64,000 bases of DNA from Pteria penguin (taxonomy: Eukaryota > Mollusca > Bivalvia > Pterioida > Pteriidae), in contig CM068583.1 of assembly GCA_035048485.1 (NCBI GenBank), positions 49,690,790 to 49,754,789 on the forward strand, given 5' to 3'. The translations under genes and the position numbers were made by a program. This document shows, piece by piece, positions 22,970-34,000 of the stretch. Position 1 is the stretch's first letter. Each line of letters opens with the position of its first letter. The notes beneath the pieces are model-generated. The model was given only the letters and a program-made list of their open reading frames with translations. It was not told the origin of the DNA and made no database searches.

Positions 22970-23928
22970 ACATTACGCAAGAGATCAAGTTAAATGCAAA
23001 ATCAGACTGTATTCACAAAAGCATGCAATCAACGTCAAGGTCACCAAATTTTGCATCAGTCGAAAAGAACTCATCAATGTCTACAAACGCACTAAGTTCA
23101 ACTGAAGTATCATTAATAATATTCAAGAAACCAAGCTAACCTCAAATTGTTGACGTGGGAGGGACAGATGGATTTCACCAATTTATAGACCAGACTTGCT
23201 TTGCAATCTGGTCAACAACTAGTCCACAGAAACTATTACCTGTCCATAGAAAAATCCATAAATACACAAAAGACAAAGCACAACAATTTAGGTACTTTGT
23301 TTTCAGTGTATCTAATTCTGAAATAAACAGTCCCCCCTCCCCCCCCCCCCCAAAAAAAACCCCCAAAGGAACAAAACCAACTGCATGTCTTTCAATAAAC
23401 AACCAACAGTTTGAAATTATATTATTGTAATTCTATTCTGAAAGACAATTCAGTGTTTTCATCTAGACAAGATGGAATTGACATCTTCATGATTACTGCA
23501 GAACTGTATCATTGGACAGCAAATTGATTAACATTCCCACCAAATTTAACACGTCATAATGTAATTTGAAGCCAATTTTATCAAACTGACAGTCCCCCAT
23601 TTTGCCGTCAAATATTACAGCTCCGCAGTTAATGTGAAAATGTTGATAGTACTTGTTTCAATGTGAAAGTAAATCAGTATCATTTTCATACTTTTATATA
23701 TATGCAACACATGATGAACTATGATAAGAACGTGTTAAGCACTTTTCTGATAATGTTACTACTACAATTAGCTTTTGGGTTTTCCTCCACATAGGACATT
23801 TACCAGTCTGTGAGAAGATCTATGTGTCTCAAACTCATGTTCATTTCGAGAAATGCTTTTGAAGGACCTAACTTTCATTTCGATTTACGCTCATTTTTTT
23901 TTCATAAAATACATTATATTGTAATGTG

Positions 23929-24920
23929 TAGCGATGACAGGGCTCAACCCAAGGGTCAGATTCCAAGCGTTCTTGACTGCATTTCCAATGAAGCTTGCCT
24001 ACCAAGGTGGCAGTTCAAGTGGCTTATGTATCCAAGTCGTCACACTTCCCCTTCTCAAGGAAGCTTCGTCCAGAAGCATGTTCACATGCGCGAGTTCTCT
24101 CTGAGATATCTGAGGTGTTCTCTGGCCAGTATCTTTCTACTGTCATGGCTTCTATCTTGGGTATGTTTCAATGCAAACATGGACACCAGGGTTTTTTTTT
24201 TCAGTACTTCAGTATGGGGCCGGGTCCCTTGCAATTGGGAAAAATAGCATGATTTTGTTACATTTTGGGAAAGTGTATAAAAAAAAACACCATAAATTAA
24301 ACATGTGCATCTTTTTCACTCCACCTTTTCACGTAGTACTTACTGTTTTGCGACATTTTCGCAAAAAGAAAGCGAGATGCTAAAACATAAAACCCGAACT
24401 GGTTATACAAATTACGGAATTATAGCACCGCAACGTGCTCCGGACTCGAGTAATAGTGTGCGTGTTATGTTTCCTTGTTATCACAACAATAGCGTTGGTA
24501 TATTTCTTTGCTGTTTTTACCGTTTTTGTACGCTGATTTCATTTTTTTATTTTAGAGTTTTGGTTTGGGAATTTCGGGTCACTTTTGGGGAAAAAAAGAT
24601 ACTATTTGGCGTTGGGAATGGGTCCGAATAACGGACCCAAATCGAACAGAAAAAAAACCCCTAGACACACTGTCCTTCGAGTCTTACTGACTCCACTGAA
24701 GCCGAAAGGATATTATAAATACCAAACTTGGTCACAGACCATCAAGTCACCAACGACTCCATCAGGAGGCTTGCTGTGGACCCCAGAGTCACATATGCTG
24801 CCACCAAATTGCAATGTGTAGCAACGATAGGGCTCAATCCAAGGGTTTGAAGCCAAGTGCACTTGACAGCATTCCCAATAAAGCTAGTCTGCGGGGGAGG
24901 CAATTCAAGTGCCTTATATA
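23929..24920 (+). repeat. Direct repeat pair, ~110 bp, 0.88 kb apart
   Basis: 'aatgtgtagcgatgacaggg' at 23931 and 'aatgtgtagcaacgataggg' at 24813 begin two related ~110-bp segments without indels over most of their length. In the first copy the plus frame is open (in ORF 23810-24247, no recognisable family). It could be an old coding or transposon segment, but nothing identifies it. Confidence 0.45.
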
Positions 24921-25082
24921 TCTAAGAAGTCACAATATTATTCAAGGATTTGAATTGCTCACAAAAGGGGAGTTTTCAGTCGATTGATGGGTAAAAATTG
25001 TGCCTTTTTGAGAAAGAGAATGGAGCCCAATTTAGCTCGATCAGGTGTCCTGTGGCCTTAGTCATAATACTACTAAAATTCA

Positions 25083-25358
25083 AAGCCGGTGTGGCCTAGT
25101 GGTATCGCGTCTGACTCCTGATGGAAAGGCCGGAGTTGGAGTCCCGCTCTGGTCATGCCGTTGTCATGTCTTTCGGATGAGACAGTAAAAACCGAGGCCT
25201 CGTGTCGTGGTATGCATGGCACGTTAAAGATCCCTCACTGCTTCGGGTGGGTCCGTTGCAAAGGTCAAAATTTGTATGCTCCGCATCAGGCAGATGCCGT
25301 CACCATATACGTGAAATATTCATGGTGTGATGTAAAACAATAATCAATCAATCAATCA
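25083..25358 (+). mobile_element. tRNA-derived SINE, family A
   Basis: The head carries Pol III box A (tggcctagtgg) and a box B-like 'ggagttggagtcc'. It is followed by a conserved body ('tcatgtctttcggatgagac', 'ttcgggtgggtcc', 'gcagatgccgtcaccatata') and a (caat)n tail. Flanked by the 11-bp duplication ACTAAAATTCA (25072-25082, 25359-25369), so it is a clean, fairly recent insertion. Other copies: 35074-35338 and 50290-50516, both inverted. Confidence 0.9.
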
Positions 25359-25369
25359 ACTAAAATTCA

Positions 25370-26240
25370 TTGATAATTCTTATGAAGATATGCCCTCTTT
25401 TTTTGTAAATTCTGAATGACCGCAGTTTGCAAAAATGAGATTTCAAAATATTGGATTCTGTATAGAAAGCGATGATAAAACCGTAGACTTATCCCCCAAC
25501 AAATATGCCACAAATTAGGTATTGTGAATAATCCAACTTTGAGAAGAACAGTGGTTAAAATTGTTCCCAGCTTACAGTTAGACTATAGAAAAGTCTGTAA
25601 TGTCCATTTTTTATTTTCTATGGCCTTGGGAGGACTTGACTTTACAACCCATAACTAATAGGCATGTTCGTTTACTTTTTCATTGTATAAACTGTTTTTA
25701 ATTCTAAATTCACAGCTTTAATCCCAATAATGGCACAGACATGCATGCTGCTTGTAGTCCTCAAGAAAGGGGATAGGAGAATACAAAGACAGATGGTTCC
25801 TCCTTTAGAAGGGGACAAAACAAAACATTTGTAAACCTTCTTAGTATAATAATGTTTTTCATAAATGACATCATAGATTCATAGTCATCTGTAGAAAATA
25901 ATCTTATATGAAATATATAACAGAATTAAAACTGCTAGAGATGAAAATTTATCTCCTGTGTGTATGTCACCACCAGGTAGGATTATCGAGCTGCAATGTC
26001 TTTTGTACTGGGTCGAGTAGTAGGCCGAAGTGTCTTTTAAAAAGGCTGAAATGTCTTGGGCTGAAGTTGTAAAAGGGCCGAAGTAATTTGCAGCTGAAGT
26101 GGAAAAGGGCCGAAGTGACTGGAATCCAATTTAATATGTACAGTAATTAATACTTACTGGTATAAATTACACCAAACATATAAAAAGTGTTTAATCTATG
26201 TTTGACAGTTTATTCATAATTCAACACAAATCATGCCCTT
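25370..26240. other. Intergenic sequence, no gene seen
   Basis: A/T-rich, no recognised exon or repeat family, apart from short repeated phrases of the type 'gggccgaagt' around 26010-26120. Confidence 0.4.
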
Positions 26241-26246
26241 TAACAT

Positions 26247-26436
26247 GGGTGGATCTTGAATTTTTTAAAAGGGGGGTTGCAGTCTCCCATGACTAGTTTT
26301 TTGCACTTTTCGGTCTGAAAAGGGAGAGTTGCAGCCCTAAAAATGGTCGAAAATGACCTTTTTAAGTAAAATTTTCTGAGCAAAGAAGGGGTTGCAACCC
26401 CTGCAACACCCCCTCTCTAAATCCGCCAATGCCTTA
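26247..26436. mobile_element. Member of the 'ggatc...aatccgcca' short TIR repeat group
   Basis: Begins 'gggtggatcttgaatttttt' with a G-run and ends 'taaatccgccaat'. It resembles the palindromic elements at 33306 and 46025 in design, with a different core ('gcagtctcccatga...'). The same core recurs at about 52222-52400. Confidence 0.5.
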
Positions 26437-26762
26437 ACCCCTACTCCTCACTCTGGTCTATAATTAAGTCGTCCCACAGTTAAAACACCCTAAAGTAAAG
26501 TTGCCCTATATCGATTAATTCGCTCTGTCAGTGATATGTTTTATGAAAAAATGAATAGAAGGATTTGTATAACTGATATTGTTAATAATAAAGTATTATG
26601 AATAAATCTATCTATTTTCTTACACGTTATCAAAAATTATTTCTCTGACGTAATAATTGCTGGACTTTGGTAAACAAAATTTAATCTCTATGTATGTCAT
26701 TCAATGTACCGGTAATCTCTCCTTTCATCATCTTCTTTTTTATATCCATCAGTACTATTTCC

Positions 26763-27436
26763 TAGGGCTGGGTATTGGGGTCTAAAAAACATATTGCAAT
26801 ATTAAAAGATATATTGCAATATCGATTAATTTCAAAATTTCATTGATCTTAACTTAAATAAGGTTTTTCACATGTACCACTAAAACTCAGCAACACAGAT
26901 TACACTGAATATGTATAATAATACCAAGAATTAAGAAGTAAATAAACATAATATAACATACAGAACTTTTAATACTGTTGTTATAGTGTTGTCACTTGTC
27001 AGTATTGTGCTCTTTGCACTAAGAGTTACACAAACAAATTACAAAAAATTTCCAAAAAAAATGCATAATATACCGCATGCTAATTGTCCAACCAATGGAC
27101 ATTTGTCTTCATGCGTCTTCCACCATATGAGTGGATCACAATTAAATTGTATCGGAACCAGTGACTTGTATGCCTCAATATTTTCAAGAATTTTCTGACT
27201 CTTTGATTTTGCAGTAGCAGGTGTGTAAGAAATAACATATACATCAGAAAACAATGATGCAAAGTCATCCTTTTTAATTTCGATTAAGGTACTAATGAAA
27301 ACTAAAGAAAGATAACTCTGAATATAACAAGTTGATGAACAAACCCGAACTGGTTTTTAAAAAATCGTATCGTGATTCGTATTGAGAAGGAAAAAATCAT
27401 GCTGCACCGAAATGGCGGTAATACCGCACAGCCCTA
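26763..27436 (-). mobile_element. hAT transposon, internally deleted, perfect 8-bp TSD
   Basis: Ends TAGGGCTGGGTATTG and (complement) TAGGGCTGTGCGGTATTACC. Exact 8-bp duplication CTATTTCC at 26755-26762 and 27437-27444, the hallmark length of hAT elements. It contains part of a transposase C-terminus on the minus strand (next entry). Confidence 0.92.
26980..27254 (-). pseudogene. hAT transposase C-terminal dimerisation domain remnant
   Basis: The minus-strand frame reads ...ENIEAYKSL, then CDPLIWWKTHEDKCPLVGQL and ACGIL, matching the hATC signature (D-P-L-x-W-W-K, then a P-x-L-A-like helix). The rest of the transposase is absent in this 674-bp copy. Inactive. Confidence 0.8.
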
Positions 27437-27584
27437 CTATTTCCAACATATTTTAATCAAATGTTAATTAGTACAATTAGGAGAGAACATTGAAATTATT
27501 GATAATTAACATAGATACTGTTGTGTTTGAAACCAATCACTTGGCAGTTTGGGTGACTTGATTTGACATCATGGGATGACTTCA

Positions 27585-29460
27585 CAGGCAATCGTATTGT
27601 AAGGAGTTGAGGATGGATGGTTACTCCTAATACATAACACAACTATTTTTGCAGCGATGAGTGAACACTCAATTTTAATCGTGTATATCTCTGGCTATTT
27701 TTCAGGTATTATCAGGGATGGAAATTAGCGGTGGTCCGTTCGCCCGAGGCGACCGAATTTACGATCGGGCGAATTGTTTTATATCCGAAGTCGCCCGTTT
27801 GGAGAAATGTCTAGACTGGCGATGCTCGTCTTGATCAAGTAAATGCTTAACGTAGTTTCTTCCGTCAGTTAAACATCTGTCCGACCACGTCTATTTCCTA
27901 ATCTCAATTTGTATACCCCCTATAGGCAAGTATTGCGGGCTGTCTCCCGAGTTTTCATTGCGAGAATGAAAAAGCGTTATGTTACGAAAAGCAGCATGGC
28001 GGCCCCCAGGCCCTTGTTTGCTGCCCTCGATGGGTACAGAAAACAAAAAGTAGCGGGGGAACAAAGCGCAACATTCGGAACAACCTCGCCCTTTACTTGT
28101 ACCTACGTAAAAAGACTCGGACGTCACTCGGCGGAATGACTTACATCGTTTCACTGCATCAATCGGTTTCCGGCATTGTACTCAGTAATATATCAGCGAT
28201 GTAAAATGTAATCCAGTACACAATATATGTCATCTATGTTAAGGAAAGTAATGAAAGCTGCAACAGTTCGGGATTAATGTTTAATTTAAGTCTGTTGAAT
28301 TGTGAAAGTCTTCTACCGTATTTATTACACGCCAGGCACTGACCTATTTGTCTGGTAGACATGCGAGCGTCTATAACTACAGGAACTATTTTTAAATAAA
28401 GGCTACGAGTGACGTCCGAGCTTTTTTACGCAGGAAAAGGTCGAGGATGTCCGAATGAAAGCGCAAAGCACAAACGGGATTACGATAGGGAATATGATAA
28501 ACAGAAAAGGAAAAGGAATTTCCAGCCCAACTGGGCAGTAAATAGACCATGGCTGCAAGAGACGGACAGGGGTATGAGAGTCAGAATCAGTGAATGAGAG
28601 AATGGATGAATCTGAGAGTGAATCAGAGAGTGATTCAGATTTATCAGAGGAGGAGGGAGTCTTTCAAAGAATATATGAAATAGAAATGGAGTATGACGAG
28701 TTAATGTAATCAATTAAAGGAATAAAGATTTAAAAAAAAATTAACTTTGCTTAAACATTTACATAAATATAACGGGCCCCTAAGTTTTAGAACGGGCTAC
28801 CAGAATTTCAAACCTACGAGCCCGTTTGGCTCCTGGGAAATTCTTGCCAATTTCCATCCCTGATTATGATGTTCTTTGCATTGAAAGAAACATCAAACCT
28901 TCTTCTTTCACCATATATAAATAATTTTACCCACCAATTGTCCCTACATTGTGTTTCAGTCCATTTTCTGCAGTTGCATTCTCTCTAGCATCAATTCTAA
29001 CTACAAATGGAACTTCAGTCAGGTTCCGTGAGAATAAAACCTGCCATCTGATTGGCTAATATCGATTCACATAGATAATTATTAGTTTTTGACTACAATC
29101 TTAAATAAAATGTATTTTAACGTATTTGTTGTGTTTGTGTAATTATTATTGAGCAAAAGAAAAGAGCAAACTCAAACTAAAAAGCAGGTTTTTTTATGTA
29201 TTTAGCTAACTGGCCAGTGACATCATTGTTACTTTCTTCCAGATATATTCTGATTAGCCAATTTTTTTGTTCAGAAACACAATGTAGGGGCAAGGGTTTA
29301 CACATCGCTGCAAAAAGAGTGGTGTACCTTGTCCTTGGCTTGTGTTAAGTATTACTGTTAGGAGTGACCATCCCTCCCCACCTCCTTACTATGCGATTGC
29401 CTGTGGGTGACTTGACCGATATTGGGCGACTTTACTTTAGGGCGACTTAACCTTGGGGCG
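27585..29460. mobile_element. Large inverted-repeat unit, interrupted by a second transposon
   Basis: The segment 27585-27660 (caggcaatcgtattgtaagg ... tttttgcagcgatg) is the inverse of 29298-29410 with moderate divergence. The next matching block of the left arm (ccctacattgtgtttcag) occurs only at about 28942, because the 27713-28862 element and some flanking sequence are inserted in that arm. The right arm has the counterpart at 29270-29290. Confidence 0.65.
27713..28862 (+). mobile_element. hAT-like transposon, CAG ends, 5-bp TSD, nested
   Basis: Ends CAGGGATGGAAATT (27713) and AATTTCCATCCCTG (28862), with ATTAT duplicated on both sides (27708-27712, 28863-28867). Inside, a 28-bp inverted pair (tacgtaaaaagactcggacg at 28104 and its complement at about 28410-28437) bounds a further sub-element. 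The plus-strand segment 28440-28600 encodes KRDYDREYDKQKRKRNFQPN then WAVNRPWLQ, the basic run and W..x.PWL motif preceding the zinc finger of ZNF862/KIAA1586-type proteins. Confidence 0.8.
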
Positions 29461-29471
29461 ACTTAACGTGA

Positions 29472-30241
29472 CTCCTCTCTCTCTTTCTCTCTCTCTCTCC
29501 GCTTTCATTTTCAGTAATGACCATTTCGAAACGGAAGTGACATACAGTTGAGCGGAAAAGACCCAAAATGAAAATTTACTTCCGTTCTGCATGTATATTT
29601 TACATAAGAGATAACTCTTATGTTTCACATTACTTCGACTTACGTGTTACTTAGCGCAAACTACAAAAATGAATTCTAATCTCATAAATATCTCTGTCTT
29701 TCGATTCTTCACCGGAAATACTGGAAAAGACTCTTTGTTCCTAAATTAATACGCCAAAAGATTCAAATGTGTTTTTTCTTACCATGGTCATGCTAAGTTT
29801 ATACTATTGATGGTATCATTTAAGTTTTAATGCAAACATAAATATATGTATAATTCATTTATTATTAAAACCCGAATTAAGATTTAATGCTATCTAGGGC
29901 ACTTTTTCTTCATGCGATTTTACTTAGTAATAAGGCAAACAGGAAATCTCGTAAAATTCGAGGTATCATGCGAGATCAACAGTGTTTCCAGATTTTTGTG
30001 ACCACGCCCACTTTAGCTGTAGCGCTCTGCTTCAATGATTTTTGAAAATGTACCTGTGCCCTATCTGTCTTCGTTGTTTTTAAACATCAATGGAAATCAT
30101 ATAGTGAATGCATTTTCGTTTAGCAGCAGAATGCAAACATGAGTTTAATACTCGTAATTATAGGATTTCCTCTGACCAAATTGGAGTAAGTAAGTGCAAT
30201 GCATGCTACTTCATTTTTAAATTACAAACTCAAAAATTGCA
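29472..30241. promoter_or_regulatory. Candidate TLNRD1/GABPB divergent promoter region with ETS motifs
   Basis: Between the last left-hand repeat and the TLNRD1 start codon lies about 770 bp without repeats. It contains a CT-rich tract (29477-29500) and a cluster of ETS/GABP core motifs: acggaagtg at 29531-29539, gcggaaaag at 29552, acttccgt at 29578-29585 and accggaaat near 29711. No TATA box is seen. Two genes point away from this interval, though the GABPB coding start lies 11 kb away and its 5' exons are not mapped. A promoter role is inferred only. Confidence 0.4.
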
Positions 30242-31025
30242 ATGAGTAATGTAAGGATTTTAGTAAGCACATGTGAACGATGCCAAAGTAAACTACAAGC
30301 AGTGTCGGAGCTTCTAATTCTGTCGTGTGATGCTAGACCAATAAGATCTGAATTAATATCTTTACGTTCTTCTGCGACACAAACAACAGACAAAATATTT
30401 TCTTCTTTAAAAAATATAAGGACGGTTATGAAAGGCATTGTCCAGAATGTGCACATGATTTCAACAAAGTATAATGATATCTGTGATGAACTGCAAGAAC
30501 TGTGTTCCAATGCTATCTTTTTTATGGAACTATGTAGTCATTTTGCATATTTACGCTCAATGACTTACAAGGATTGTTGTCAGGCTATTCCTGGATTGGT
30601 GGATAAATATTCAGTATGTTCAGCAGGTTTGGAAATAAGATTAAGTTGCATACGCTTGAAAAAAACTCGAACAGAAGAATTATCTCCACAACTTATAATA
30701 GACCTGTGTTCAAATATTTCAAAACACATATCAATAATAACTGAAATTTGTCGATCTGCTGGCGAAAAAGTAAGAGATGAAAGTACTCAAGACCAGTTTA
30801 AATTGTGTGTGAAAAGTGTCACTTGTGCAGCAGGATGTCTGATTGCTAGCATAAAGTCGTACAAATCACGTCCAAATGAGAGACATCATGCAAGGGTACT
30901 TGTATTTTGTGAACCAGTTCTAGCTTCATCACAAGCTTTAGTTAATTTTGCAACAGAAGAAGATTTCATTGGAAACCAAGCTGTGCTGTCATCAGAGGCC
31001 AAAGATGCCCAGAAAGCAATATTGG
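30242..31025 (+). CDS. TLNRD1: TLNRD1 exon 1
   Basis: Encodes residues 1-261 and the first base of the Gly262 codon. It contains nearly all of the helical talin-rod fold. The donor G|GTAAGA is strong. The ORF runs on into the intron to a stop at 31061-31063, which is not used. Confidence 0.94.
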
Positions 31026-34000
31026 GTAAGAATCAATTATTATTCCATTATATGTGTTTCTGATAATAGGTATGTTTTGTGTACTACAGACAGTAAGCAA
31101 TAATTTTTCCAAAGTAGATGTTCATAAATGTACATATAAATTATAACATATATGTGTATTCATGTACACTGACAAATCTGGTGCTTTATACCTTAGTATA
31201 TGGAAAGGCCTTTATGGATAAGTTAGTTTTTTTTTTTAATTTTTAAAAATCCATTATCACTATAGGAATACATGTAAGATAGTTTATTAAACAAAATGGG
31301 CCCTTGCAGGCATGACTTTTATACATAAATATATATAGATGTGTGTGAATGCAAAAATACATAAAAATACAAAATGAGAACTTCATAATATATAATATAA
31401 TATAAACACATATAATGATTATACATGTAATAAGAAAAGAATAGAATGATAATGGACAAGTTAAGTATTTAGTATCTAATTTCTATATTAACTACAATAC
31501 TTCCCACTATGACTGTGTAAAAAGTATTCTTTTATGGTGTAGACATATAGTAAAAGGAAAGAAGAGTGGAAAAAACCAGTATGTGTCACAACTTTTTTCA
31601 CAGATTTTTTGCTTTGGTCAAGACAGTCAAATCAAAACCCCACCTGACCATCAGACAAATCTGGTAAAATTCGCTTCAGTCCAGTGAACTTTTCGTATTC
31701 TCAGACCGATTGTCAATATCGCATCCATGATTAGTTTTGTTCATTACACTTTACAACCTCATTACCGCTTTGTGCTCGGCATGTGTTGCAGACATCATGA
31801 TTTTATTCATTATGTATTTCAAACTAAAATATGTGGAGGGAGCCATCCCAGGGAAACCACCGAAATAAAAGAATCAAAAAACATTAAATGAAGAGGGGGC
31901 AGGGAAAAAAAATCCCCCCCAAAAATCGAGCAATCACAAAAAGGAATTTTCTTGACAAGTGGAAGGAGGGTGGGCCATGGTTGACGTACAATGCGAATGG
32001 CAGTGCCATGTCATGCTCCATCTGTACTGTTTTTTTTTTTAAAAATCAGAGCTATCCCTTACTGGGCAAAACAAATTTATTACAGGATGCAGTAGTATAA
32101 GGGTTAGTGCAATTAAAATGATGATGATATGGAACTTTTTGACAAATTCTATGTAGACAAAGATAATTCTGTTGAATTTTTTGATAACTTTAGTGAACAA
32201 AGTAGTGTCTGTGAGGACCTGTTTATATTCTCAAGAGATTGATACATGTAGAAATAAATCAAATCAGAAATGTTTCAATTTTATGTGTTTATTGCATTTT
32301 TCTTGTCCGGGTCAGTTAAGAATTCATTCGGTCATCCTAATATATCCTACAGACTTACCAGACCGAATGGCCGGTAAATCAAAAGTAAGTTTTGCCAAGA
32401 CTGTCAAGACCAGGTACATGTACATGTACTGATAAAGCATGTATCAAGAAAGATTTTAAAAATTTATTATTATATATTATATATTATTTAAAATAAATTT
32501 TGTAAAGCTAAACTGGGAACTAAATCTTTCAATTAATTTACATGCCAATCTGACTTCAAATGTAGGAGGAACATAACCAATGAAACATACATTTACATAT
32601 ATATTACAATATCCAAGACTGTGTTATAACATAAAAAATAGGGGAAAAAATCAATTTTCTCTTAAACAAATGGGCATGTGACCCCCTCCGTTCCTTAACC
32701 AAATAGTTTTCTATATCACCTTGAATCTTTATCCTATAAGTATGAAAAGTTGATATGTTGCGTTTTACCCTTCTTGTCAAATTTAAGTGGAGAAGGCAAG
32801 GGTTTTAAAGAGGTACTTTTTGTACTCCTCACTTATGCCACCTAAAAGCTGCTTGTTGTGCTGCTCAGTTACACCACTGAATACCTGCTTGTTACGCTTG
32901 ACACCACTGAATGGCTGCATGTGCTACTCAGCTCTGCCACTGAATACCTGCTCGTTATGCTCCTAAAAAAAAGAACAGAACCACTATATTTTGTACTGGA
33001 GATTTTTGTCAAGTTTCATTCATATCCCATAGAAGTACTCTACACTACAGTAGTAGAAACTACATGCTCGCAAAGTTGAAGATAGACAGCCAGACCGAAG
33101 GATAACGAAAAACAAAGATGTTTACTCCTGATAGAGGAGGCACAATAATACTATTAATAACGGTAAATGTTAACTCTCAAATAAAAAATCAAATGATGGG
33201 GAAAAACCGGGAGAACTGCTATAGAGTACTTGATTCTTACTGCACTAATCCAGTGTCTGTAATTAAACTGCACGGTAACTAGCATTAACATTGAGACAAT
33301 GTCAGCAGTGGCGGAACCAGGATTTCCGAAAAGGGGGGCCCACATGTGTATTAGCCAAACAACTCAGCCATTTTTGGTGCCAAATCTGGATTTTTACTTG
33401 TAAATATGTGGCGAAAAGGCCCCCCTTCTAAATCCGCCACTGGATATAGGGTATAAGCGCTCTGAAATATACAGGGTAAATGATGCATGAATGACCAGTC
33501 TGCTACAGAACCCCTCGTCAGTGTGCTGGTACTAAGCTCCCCCAATACATCCTTTCGAAGGCTCTGCACATATTGTACGTGTAGTTTGCTGATATGTCTT
33601 GAAAAACTCCTTTAAGCAAAAAGTAACCCCTAAGTCCATAGATCAGTGTGGTAAGTTATGACATGAAAAGACACTTGTGAAAAGTGCGTCAGTGCAATCT
33701 TTGATATTTAGATCAATAAATGTAGATTGTTGTAATACAGTTTCATATGGGATATTCTTTTGTCTCACTTGTACATGTAGCTTTGTAGCATTGCGTGCTT
33801 ATATGCTGTCCATTGATATTGTCATCGTGCAAACTCAGACAGCAAATGCATCAAGTTGGCGACTTACTCATTCTACAATATATCACTCAAGTAACATATT
33901 TCAGACAACGCCTTGTGAATTTTATCTCAAGTCCTTGTTTGGCCTAGATTTGGACGATTTAAACTGGCCACACCCATTTGGTCGACAAAATGAACTCTTG

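Larger units (their letters stand above)
20870..23145 (+). repeat. ~145-bp minisatellite interrupted by two transposons
   Basis: Units contain 'ggtatcattaat.atatgcaa', 'aaatcagactgt', 'aaggtcaccaaatttt' and 'aagaactcatcaatgtctac'. Unit landmarks fall at about 20903, 21049, 21194, 22112 and 23108. The third unit is split at 21218 and the next at 22125 by two separate insertions, so about five to six units existed before transposition. Confidence 0.85.

Noticed and set aside
23810..24247. 145-codon plus-strand ORF
   Set aside because: No family, overlaps an equally open second frame, and its core is one copy of a direct repeat. Treated as repeat sequence.
28928..29041. Minus-strand segment with acceptor/donor-like borders reading VLFSRNLTEVPFVVRIDA...
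   Set aside because: Looks like an exon but lies within the interrupted inverted-repeat unit 27585-29460, has no recognisable homologue and does not join GABPB in a meaningful way.
29301..29470. 'gggcgactta' repeats considered as operator-like sites
   Set aside because: They belong to the right arm of the inverted-repeat unit; no regulatory evidence.
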